A stretch of DNA of 34,125 nucleotides from Lachnospiraceae bacterium (GTDB lineage: Bacteria; Bacillota; Clostridia; Lachnospirales; Lachnospiraceae): the NCBI GenBank assembly GCA_016280355.1, contig JAEEGO010000083.1:1-34125 (forward strand), read 5' to 3'. The translations under genes were made by a program, and so were the position numbers. The notes beneath the pieces were generated by a model. It had not been told where the DNA came from, made no database searches, and saw only the letters and a program-made list of their open reading frames with translations. Shown here piece by piece: positions 18,904 to 25,678 of the stretch (position 1 is its first letter; the number at the start of each line of letters is the position of its first letter).

Positions 18904-20004
18904 ATGAAAACACACAGACATATGTTTGAGGAGATCATTAAAGACGACAACCTCGAGCTTGCAATCAAAGAAGCCTGCAGGAGCAGGAAGAAAAGCCACA
19001 AGAAGAAGACACGCCTCGAACGCTTGAAGACAGATCCGGACAGAATAAAGAAGGTCAAAGACTGGATCCTGAACTATATCCCCATGAGGAGACGGCCACA
19101 TGAGATCTATGACGGCATCGCCAGGAAGAAGAGACAGATCTACGTCCCTTCGGTCCGGGAGACTGTCGTACAGCACGCCGTCATACAGGTGCTCAACAGG
19201 CATCTGATGAATGGAGTATATGAGCATACCTACGCAGCTATCAAGGGACGCGGGCAGCATAAAGCAAAGCAGTACGTCGAGAAATACATCAGGAAGTACC
19301 CAAAGGATGTCAAATACTACTTGAAGATGGGCATCAAGCAGTACTTCCCGTCAGTACCGCAGGACGGACTAATAGCAAAGCTCGAGCGAGAAGTGAAAGA
19401 CACCCGGACAGTCGACCTCGTCCGGATGATACTCTATGCGAGCGAAGACGGCATCCCACTCGGATATTATATATCGCAGTGGTTTGCGAACTACTATCTC
19501 CGCGACATGGATCACAGGATCAAGGACATGGTCGGGAAGAACCTATATATCAGATGGATGGACGACATGGTAATCTTCGCGGGGAATAAGAGAGAGTTGC
19601 ACCGGTACAAAGACACCATCGCGGATATGCTTGCAGATCTCGGCCTGCTTTTAAAGGAAAACTGGAGGATAGAGAGATTCGATCACAGGAAGGGCGGATG
19701 CTTTCTTGACTTCATGGGATTTAGATTTTATCGAAACCGCACAACACTCCGGCGGACCATCTACTATAGGATGACCAAAAAAGCCCGGAGGATAGCAAAG
19801 AAGGAGAAGCCGACCATCTTCGAGATGAAGCAGTTTCTCTCATATCTCGGATGGATAAAACACTCGGACACATACGGCGCGTATCTCGAATACGTTAAGC
19901 CCTGCGTAAGTATACAATACATCAAGCGACGAATATCAAGGCATGACAGAAATACTCGAAAGACAGGCGAAAATAATAGCAGAGCTGACCCAGCTGCTGC
20001 ATGA
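18904..20004 (+). CDS. DGR-type reverse transcriptase (motif A Asp replaced by Gly)
   Basis: 366 aa; LGYYISQWFANYYL (LGxxxSQ motif 4), YIRWMDDMVIF (motif C), GCFLDFMGFRFYR; motif A context YYLKMGIKQYFPS. Confidence 0.93.
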   Translation: MKTHRHMFEEIIKDDNLELAIKEACRSRKKSHKKKTRLERLKTDPDRIKKVKDWILNYIPMRRRPHEIYDGIARKKRQIYVPSVRETVVQHAVIQVLNRHLMNGVYEHTYAAIKGRGQHKAKQYVEKYIRKYPKDVKYYLKMGIKQYFPSVPQDGLIAKLEREVKDTRTVDLVRMILYASEDGIPLGYYISQWFANYYLRDMDHRIKDMVGKNLYIRWMDDMVIFAGNKRELHRYKDTIADMLADLGLLLKENWRIERFDHRKGGCFLDFMGFRFYRNRTTLRRTIYYRMTKKARRIAKKEKPTIFEMKQFLSYLGWIKHSDTYGAYLEYVKPCVSIQYIKRRISRHDRNTRKTGENNSRADPAAA

Positions 20005-20101
20005 AGTCATAAATCAGCTATCACAGTACAAGGAGATCGAAGCCGAAGAGCAGAGACTGGAAGAAATAGAAAGGAGAAGAGATGGACTGGAAGCACGTTG
20101 A
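19943..20101 (+). CDS. 52-aa coiled-coil protein overlapping the RT 3' end
   Basis: MTEILERQAKIIAELTQLLHEVINQLSQYKEIEAEEQRLEEIERRRDGLEAR*. Confidence 0.6.
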   Translation: MTEILERQAKIIAELTQLLHEVINQLSQYKEIEAEEQRLEEIERRRDGLEAR

Positions 20102-20408
20102 AGGGACACAGACGGAGAAGCCAATTGAATTCGACGCCACCACGTCAAAGAGTACCATCTACATCCGCCAGAACATAGAGCGGGTGGAGAAAGAGCAGGA
20201 CGGCCAGACATACGAAGTCTGGGAGTACGACGAGACACAGGTACCGATGAGCGACTTCGCTGCCATAGCGAGCGCACTCGTGTCGTCCAACAAGACAGGC
20301 GTGGCAGGCGCGGAGGATGCGGTGTGTGAACTCTCGGAGAACACAGACGAGAGCATAGCAGCTCTGGAGCAGGCAATATGTGACTTATCGGAAGAGATCA
20401 ACAAGTAA
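20082..20408 (+). CDS. Hypothetical tail/lysis-region protein
   Basis: 108 aa ORF; RBS-like ggagaagag. Confidence 0.65.
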   Translation: MDWKHVEGTQTEKPIEFDATTSKSTIYIRQNIERVEKEQDGQTYEVWEYDETQVPMSDFAAIASALVSSNKTGVAGAEDAVCELSENTDESIAALEQAICDLSEEINK

Positions 20409-20420
20409 GGAGGAGTAAAA

Positions 20421-20594
20421 ATGGCAAACGTATGGAGAAATAGGATCTGGGCCGGGACGAAGACGTTCGACGAGTGCCCGGATCGCTACAAGAAGGATGT
20501 CGAAGCTCTGATGAGGGAAGATGTGGCCAAAGGCAAGCACACCCCGGAGGAATTCGAAGAAAAAACGGGGCTTCCATATTGGGGGGAGTCATGA
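20421..20594 (+). CDS. Small XkdX-like/hypothetical protein
   Basis: MANVWRNRIWAGTKTFDECPDRYKKDVEALMREDVAKGKHTPEEFEEKTGLPYWGES*, RBS aggagg. Confidence 0.6.
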   Translation: MANVWRNRIWAGTKTFDECPDRYKKDVEALMREDVAKGKHTPEEFEEKTGLPYWGES

Positions 20595-20941
20595 GCACAG
20601 AAGTGGTGACGGCCATAATATCCGCGGTGACTACGATGCTGGCATCTCTCGGCACATGGCACATCTCAATGAAGCAGTATCACTTGAGAAACATGGACAT
20701 GGTAACGAAAGCCATTGATGAGGTAAAAGATACGGTGACGGCCAACAATGCCGACATCCAGCAGCATCTCGCTGTGATCGACCTTAAAATCCAGACATTA
20801 TCTGACCGCGTCGAGAAACACAACGGAGTGGTCGAGCGGACATACAAGCTCGAGCAGGAAACTGCAGTACAAGCCGAACAGATCCGTGTGGCCAATCATC
20901 GCATCGCGGATCTGGAAGGAGCAAAGCATGAGACGGCATAG
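20591..20941 (+). CDS. XhlA-like / tail-lysis membrane coiled-coil protein
   Basis: N-terminal hydrophobic segment then coiled coil; upstream of holins; ATGA overlap. Confidence 0.5.
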   Translation: MSTEVVTAIISAVTTMLASLGTWHISMKQYHLRNMDMVTKAIDEVKDTVTANNADIQQHLAVIDLKIQTLSDRVEKHNGVVERTYKLEQETAVQAEQIRVANHRIADLEGAKHETA

Positions 20942-21182
20942 AGAACGCCGGAACACATTCACGAAGAGGGCCGTCAAGGCCCTCCTGATAATTGGAGTCA
21001 TAAACACAGAGATCCCGTATGTCCTCGCAGCCTTCGGCAAGGAGACGAACGAGGCGCTGGCCATCGCATGGATCACGGAGATCCTCGCGGTCATGGTCAC
21101 ATATATGTGTAAGTCCTACTTCGAGACAAAGCAGGAGCGCAAGCAGGATCTGGAAGACTTCATCAACGACAAGGAGGAATAA
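20928..21182 (+). CDS. Holin-like membrane protein
   Basis: ATG at 20928; two hydrophobic segments, charged C-terminus. Confidence 0.55.
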   Translation: MRRHRERRNTFTKRAVKALLIIGVINTEIPYVLAAFGKETNEALAIAWITEILAVMVTYMCKSYFETKQERKQDLEDFINDKEE

Positions 21183-21184
21183 TC

Positions 21185-21484
21185 ATGAACGGAGAATTCA
21201 TCATCGGAGCCGTGGCGCTGATCGCAGTGCTCACCACGGCCACAGTCGAGGCGATCAAAAAGCTCCTCGAAGACAAGGAAATAAGCTACAGCGCGAACGT
21301 GCTCGCTGCAGTCGTCTCAATCATCCTCGCGCTCGCGTCGAGCATAGGCTATCTGGTATACACCGACACAGCCTTCACATGGAAAATCCTGGTCGTGATC
21401 GTGGCCATCGCATATCTGTCATTCCTGTCGGCCATGATCGGCTTCGACAAATTAAAGCAGATGCTCGCGCAGCTGAAAGGATAA
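21185..21484 (+). CDS. Phage holin
   Basis: 99 aa with about three hydrophobic segments, directly upstream of endolysin. Confidence 0.75.
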   Translation: MNGEFIIGAVALIAVLTTATVEAIKKLLEDKEISYSANVLAAVVSIILALASSIGYLVYTDTAFTWKILVVIVAIAYLSFLSAMIGFDKLKQMLAQLKG

Positions 21485-21487
21485 AAA

Positions 21488-22246
21488 ATGACAGCGACAA
21501 AGGCAGAAGTTCAAAGATTCATCGACATGATCGCACCCATCGCTCAGAGACAAGCGGCAAAGCACGGCGGGCAGCTTTATCCCTCAGTGTGCATCGCACA
21601 GGCCGCTCAGGAGTCCGGCTGGGGAACGACTGCGAGAATGCTGCACGCAAACGCACTCTTCGGCGTCAAAGTCGGAAAAAGCGCTTACAAGTTCGGGACA
21701 GCGTGGGATGGCTCGGCCTATAAGACCGGCACCACTGAATACTATGACGGGAACAAGATCCGGCTCGTGGACTGGTTCCGCGCCTATTCAAGTATCGAAG
21801 CAGCGACAGAAGACTATATGGATATGCTCTGTCACTGCCAGAGGTACAAGAAGGCGCTGAATTGCAAAAGCCCGGAGGAAAGCATCAGAGCGATCGTGGC
21901 CGGAGGATATGCGACTGGCCCGGAATATGCCGAGCACGTCATCACCATCATCAAGAACCATCACCTGAAGCAGTACGATCCCGGTGGAAAAACTACAGCG
22001 ACGACCGGAAACCCGTACAAGGAGCCGACATCATCAATCAGGCTCCACAGTCAGGGAGAGGGCGTCAAATGGCTGCAGACAGAGCTCAAGCGCATCGGAT
22101 ACAATCTGGAAGTCGACGGGATCGCCGGGATGCTCACGATCGGAGCGGTCACTGCATTCCAGAAGGATCACCACGGTGAACCATACAATCTCGACGTCGA
22201 CGGAGTATGCGGCCCGAAGACCAGAGCAGTCATAAAATATATATAG
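21488..22246 (+). CDS. Endolysin: glucosaminidase domain plus peptidoglycan-binding domain
   Basis: PSVCIAQAAQESGWGTTARMLHANALFGVK...; C-term VKWLQTELKRIGYNLEVDGIAGMLTIGAVTAFQKDH. Confidence 0.92.
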   Translation: MTATKAEVQRFIDMIAPIAQRQAAKHGGQLYPSVCIAQAAQESGWGTTARMLHANALFGVKVGKSAYKFGTAWDGSAYKTGTTEYYDGNKIRLVDWFRAYSSIEAATEDYMDMLCHCQRYKKALNCKSPEESIRAIVAGGYATGPEYAEHVITIIKNHHLKQYDPGGKTTATTGNPYKEPTSSIRLHSQGEGVKWLQTELKRIGYNLEVDGIAGMLTIGAVTAFQKDHHGEPYNLDVDGVCGPKTRAVIKYI

Positions 22247-22270
22247 CTTACATCTCTTCCAAGGTTAGGG

Positions 22271-22308
22271 CGGGGCATCCTTCGGGATGTCTCGTCTTTT
22301 TTTATTTT
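22271..22308 (+). terminator. Rho-independent terminator of the late operon
   Basis: cggggcatcc-ttcg-ggatgtctcg (10-bp RNA stem with two G-U pairs) then tctttttttatttt. Confidence 0.85.
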
Positions 22309-22320
22309 AAACAGCGAATT

Positions 22321-22343
22321 CCGTCTTGCATTTCATCTTGCAT
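22321..22343. promoter_or_regulatory. Putative integrase arm-type sites (left)
   Basis: ccgtcttgcatttcatcttgcat: two direct tcttgcat units, 12-bp spacing. Confidence 0.65.
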
Positions 22344-22400
22344 CTATTTGGTCACGAATAACCAAACCGCGCAGAATGGGGCTTCGAAAGGGGTCAAAAA

Positions 22401-22408
22401 ATGCAAGA
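22401..22408. promoter_or_regulatory. Putative inverted arm-type site
   Basis: atgcaaga, reverse complement of tcttgcat. Confidence 0.4.
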
Positions 22409-22465
22409 TAAACGGTGGAAAAAAGGCCGTGAGCCCTTGAAAACAGGGCGGAAACGGCCTTTTGT

Positions 22466-22500
22466 CGTTCGGGTTCGAATCCCGTCTATCGCTTTTTCTT
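22466..22500. other. attP: Candidate attP core, resembling a tRNA gene 3' end
   Basis: cgggttcgaatcccg T-arm-like hairpin followed by tctatcgctttttctt; adjacent to integrase; flanked by arm-site repeats. Confidence 0.7.
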
Positions 22501-22542
22501 ATGTCCAGTATTTACGCGGGCTGAGAGCCCCTAAAAAATGTC

Positions 22543-22565
22543 CCGTCTTGCATTTCATCTTGTAT
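22543..22565. promoter_or_regulatory. Putative integrase arm-type sites (right)
   Basis: ccgtcttgcatttcatcttgtat, near-exact copy of 22321-22343. Confidence 0.65.
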
Positions 22566-22648
22566 TTTTTCCCGGAGACGATAAAATTAAAGTAATTGAA
22601 CAAGATGGCACGGGAAAGCCGTGCCGCCACAAAATGAAAAAGAGGGCA

Positions 22649-23677
22649 TCACTTGACGCCCTCTTTTTTAATTATTTCATCGAGATGGGAGTTCATCCGG
22701 TCGGCGTAGTAGTCCGACAGGGACAAGATATTATTTTGATATACTGATTTCATGACAGGAGCGTTCCCGGCCCTGCTCCATCCGCCCATGTCGGCCATGT
22801 ATAGATCTGGGATGGATAAGGCCACACCGGTCGAAGCGTAGAAATGACGGAGCCCGTGGAGGCTTATGTCATACCCGAGACGCTTCGCAAGCCTTCCGAA
22901 TGCCTGTCCGATGCTATTCGGATTCAGCTGCACTATGAAGCCGGAGCCGGTGCCTATGATCTCGAGCACGGCAGCGGGCAGCTTCAGGATCCTGTCAGAT
23001 CCCTCAGTCTTCGGGAGCTCTTTATATATCCATTTACCATTGACGCCCTGCACCATGTCCGCGTGGATATGAGCACAGCCGTCCTTTATGTCTTCATACT
23101 TCAGAGCGGCGATCTCTCCGCGACGCATCCCACACATCGCCAGAGCGATGCAAGGCTTCAGGCGCGGATTCGCCTCTGCAATAAGCCGGGAGACCATATC
23201 ATCCGAAGGAGACACGGGCCTTCTGACAGTTTTGGCCGGAAGCGTCACCCTGAAGACAATATCCGGATAATAGAAGCTGATCGAGGCCCTGACGAGCCCG
23301 TATCGATTCCGGACAGTCTTCGCGGAGAGCTTCGCGGACAGGAATGAGACGTATGTCTGCAGATCCTCGCTCGTGAGTCTCAGCACCTTCTTCGATAGAA
23401 GCCCATTAAAATCATCATCAAGCATCCTCTGATACTCCCGCAGCGTAGACGGCGACAGCACGCCCTCCTTCGCTGCGAGATATCCACGGATGCAGTCCTC
23501 GACGCTGTAGTCGCGTATCGTCCTGCGATGCTTTCCGGATTTAAACTCTGCAGCCTTGAGCTCGGCCTCTGTCTTCGACGGGGCCGTGATGCTGACATAT
23601 TTCCGCTTCCCGTTCTCCATGTGGGAGAAGACCATGACGTTCCATGAGCCGGATTTTAATTTTTTTGCTTTCGGCAT
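22649..23677 (-). CDS. int: Tyrosine recombinase / phage integrase
   Basis: 342 aa; AMCGMRRGEIAALKYEDI, LHGLRHFYAS, catalytic-region Tyr near C-terminus. Confidence 0.95.
   Translation of the reverse strand: MPKAKKLKSGSWNVMVFSHMENGKRKYVSITAPSKTEAELKAAEFKSGKHRRTIRDYSVEDCIRGYLAAKEGVLSPSTLREYQRMLDDDFNGLLSKKVLRLTSEDLQTYVSFLSAKLSAKTVRNRYGLVRASISFYYPDIVFRVTLPAKTVRRPVSPSDDMVSRLIAEANPRLKPCIALAMCGMRRGEIAALKYEDIKDGCAHIHADMVQGVNGKWIYKELPKTEGSDRILKLPAAVLEIIGTGSGFIVQLNPNSIGQAFGRLAKRLGYDISLHGLRHFYASTGVALSIPDLYMADMGGWSRAGNAPVMKSVYQNNILSLSDYYADRMNSHLDEIIKKEGVK
22653..22675. terminator. Terminator-like inverted repeat overlapping the int stop region
   Basis: aaaaagagggc-atcacttgac-gccctctttttt at about 22636-22671. 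Confidence 0.65.
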
Positions 23678-24369
23678 TACTTAAAGACCTCACTCGCACC
23701 ATGCTGGGCCTGCTCTGACGTGAATCCCTCATATTCCAGCTGCTGCTTGAGACTATCTTGAGAGAATCCGCCCATGTCCATATAGCTCTCGGCACATTTT
23801 ACAGCCTGTTCATTCCAATCAGCCCCGCAATTCTCGGCGCCATACTGGGCCTGATCCGGAGTGAATTTCTCATATTCCAGCTGCTTCGCAAGTCCGCTCT
23901 GGCTGAAAGCCTGATGATCGAGATATTGCGCGGCAGACTTGAGAGCCTGCTCCATCCAGTCGGCTCCGCAATTATCAGCGGCCCATGTAGCATCATCAGT
24001 AGAGAATCCCTCATATTCCAGCTGACCAATGAGGCCATCATGTGAGAAGGCCGTGTGGCTGAGATATTGCGTCGCAGACTTGAGCGCCCGGTTCTGCTCT
24101 GTCGTTCCTTGCGGGAGATCCGCGGCAGCACTAACCTCGGCACCGGCATCCTCGAGAACCTTCTGGAGATCATCGACAGCCTTCGAGAGATCCTCAGCGG
24201 CTTTGGATACCGATTCGGATGCAGCCTCTGACGAAGCCTCCTCTGTCGAAACCTCTTCGGTCTGAGGCTCGGAAGTACCCGCTGATGAGTCAGAGCTCAC
24301 ACAGCCCACCAAAAGAGCGGCGCTCGTTACAGCGCCAAGTACAACAGCAGCATATTTTTTCATTTTCAC
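23677..24369 (-). CDS. Ltp-type surface lipoprotein (putative superinfection exclusion)
   Basis: lipobox-like LVGC; three ~48-aa repeats (ALKSATQYL...FSHDGLIGQLEYEGFSTDDATWAADNCGADW). Confidence 0.9.
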   Translation of the reverse strand: MKMKKYAAVVLGAVTSAALLVGCVSSDSSAGTSEPQTEEVSTEEASSEAASESVSKAAEDLSKAVDDLQKVLEDAGAEVSAAADLPQGTTEQNRALKSATQYLSHTAFSHDGLIGQLEYEGFSTDDATWAADNCGADWMEQALKSAAQYLDHQAFSQSGLAKQLEYEKFTPDQAQYGAENCGADWNEQAVKCAESYMDMGGFSQDSLKQQLEYEGFTSEQAQHGASEVFK

Positions 24370-24418
24370 ATCCTTTCCGGAGAATAAAAGAATTCTCCCA
24401 AAACATCATCCGGTGTCT

Positions 24419-24447
24419 ATAATAGGCTTCGACACTTTAGAAGTCAA
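24419..24447 (-). promoter_or_regulatory. Promoter for the ltp-int transcript
   Basis: minus strand TTGACT-17 bp-TATTAT. Confidence 0.7.
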
Positions 24448-24461
24448 AAGGAGGAAGCAAA

Positions 24462-24572
24462 ATGAAAAAGGCATACGAGAGAGCGATCATCGAATTGCTG
24501 GAGCAGACGGATGAGGAATATCTAAAGAAAATTTACACATTACTAAAGGAGCATAAAAAAAAGAAGGGCTGA
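24462..24572 (+). CDS. Small 36-aa protein, plus strand, between two minus-strand genes
   Basis: MKKAYERAIIELLEQTDEEYLKKIYTLLKEHKKKKG*, RBS aaggaggaagcaaa. Confidence 0.65.
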   Translation: MKKAYERAIIELLEQTDEEYLKKIYTLLKEHKKKKG

Positions 24573-24588
24573 CGCCCTCCTTTTTATT
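24561..24588. terminator. Bidirectional terminator between the small ORF and repressor
   Basis: aagaagggc-tgac-gccctcctttttattt, preceded by A-run. Confidence 0.75.
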
Positions 24589-24943
24589 TGAGGAGACCCG
24601 AGATAAAACTGTCGATAACCTCCTGAGACTTCGGATCGAGCTGCTGATAGCGGTCGAGGATGTTCAGGATCAGGTCATACGTCGGGCTGTCCCTGTCGAG
24701 CAGATCGGCCACAATGGCAGCGGTGCGATCTTCCGGGAGATCATACATCTCACCGTCTCCAGTCCTGAGCCATCTCTCTGATATATTAAACTCTTTGCAG
24801 ATTAACTTGACGACTGCATCGCTGATCCCGCTTTTTCCTGTTTCATACAAGGCAACAGTATTTCTTTTTATTCCGATTTTATCTGCGAATTCCTGCTGAG
24901 TTAGTCTTACTGAGTTCCTGATCAGTTTAATCCTGTTATTCAT
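24584..24943 (-). CDS. CI-like repressor (HTH XRE family)
   Basis: MNNRIKLIRNSVRLTQQEFADKIGIKRNTVALYETGKSGIS; start at MNNR preferred given minus-strand GGAGGTGATTGAT RBS. Confidence 0.9.
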   Translation of the reverse strand: MNNRIKLIRNSVRLTQQEFADKIGIKRNTVALYETGKSGISDAVVKLICKEFNISERWLRTGDGEMYDLPEDRTAAIVADLLDRDSPTYDLILNILDRYQQLDPKSQEVIDSFISGLLK

Positions 24944-24988
24944 ATCAATCACCTCCAAAAACTATATTAACAGAGCAATGTCATTCAA

Positions 24989-25031
24989 TCAACAAAAATA
25001 TGTTGACAAATGTTGAGTCACTATATATTAT
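24989..25031. promoter_or_regulatory. Lysogeny switch: early promoter and operator-like repeats
   Basis: tcaaca-N6-tgttga palindrome 24989-25006; plus-strand TTGACA (25003-25008)-17-TATTAT (25026-25031); minus-strand TTGATT-17-TAATAT for repressor. Confidence 0.8.
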
Positions 25032-25065
25032 TATGTCAGTAGTTCAACATGAAGGGGTCAATGAC

Positions 25066-25290
25066 ATGGCTAAATACTACATCTATTATTCAAGGCCCAT
25101 CAGTAAAAAGCGCTTTTATAAGCGAGACAAGACTCTGGACACGTGGAGCGACTACCGGCCCGAGTGCTGGCAGTTCACTGAGGAGGCAGCGGCCCGGATC
25201 GTCCAGAGGAGGAACGCTGCAGCTGACAAAAATCGAATGTACAAAGCACATCCGGAGTACAAGCCGGAATATGGCACAGAGATGGCCTGA
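25066..25290 (+). CDS. Hypothetical early protein
   Basis: MAKYYIYYSRPISKKRFYKRDKTLDTWSDYRPE...; first gene after early promoter. Confidence 0.7.
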   Translation: MAKYYIYYSRPISKKRFYKRDKTLDTWSDYRPECWQFTEEAAARIVQRRNAAADKNRMYKAHPEYKPEYGTEMA

Positions 25291-25301
25291 AAGGAGACAA
25301 G

Positions 25302-25451
25302 ATGGACAAGACAATCGAGATCAAAGTGAAAGAGACAGCCGAGAAGCTGGAGAAGCTCGACGCGGAGAGCCTGCGGATCATTGACAGCGGAATCTCGCTG
25401 CTCGCAGCTCGTCAGGAGCTCGACAAGAAGGAGCTGGCTACAGCGCAGTAA
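25302..25451 (+). CDS. Small hypothetical early protein
   Basis: MDKTIEIKVKETAEKLEKLDAESLRIIDSGISLLAARQELDKKELATAQ*, RBS aaggag. Confidence 0.7.
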   Translation: MDKTIEIKVKETAEKLEKLDAESLRIIDSGISLLAARQELDKKELATAQ

Positions 25452-25678
25452 TGGAAGCAGACGTCATTCGCGAAGCGTTCAAAAGAGCGGGCATCCGGAG
25501 CGATCTCGCAATATCTGCAGAGACAGGGATGAACTACGACAGGCTGCACAAGAGAAGGCTCGCGCCGGGCCGGATCGGAGCGCTGACGATGGCAGAGCTG
25601 AGACTATTCATCCGTCACTCATGTCTGACGGACGAAGACATCATCAAGATAGTGAGGGGAGACAAATGCAAAAGATAA
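25451..25678 (+). CDS. HTH-like small protein
   Basis: 75 aa; start overlaps upstream stop; NYDRLHKRRLAPGRIGALTMAELRLF. Confidence 0.6.
   Translation: MEADVIREAFKRAGIRSDLAISAETGMNYDRLHKRRLAPGRIGALTMAELRLFIRHSCLTDEDIIKIVRGDKCKR

Noticed and set aside
18681-18929. ORFs across TR and its 3' spacer
   Set aside because: TR is explained as noncoding template; overlap with the VR-like reading frame is due to TR/VR homology
22466-22500. Complete tRNA gene
   Set aside because: Only T-arm and 3' acceptor-like sequence visible; no D- or anticodon arm upstream, so called attP core instead
22207-22747. Short ORFs in the attP region
   Set aside because: No RBS or homology; region better explained by terminator, arm sites and attP
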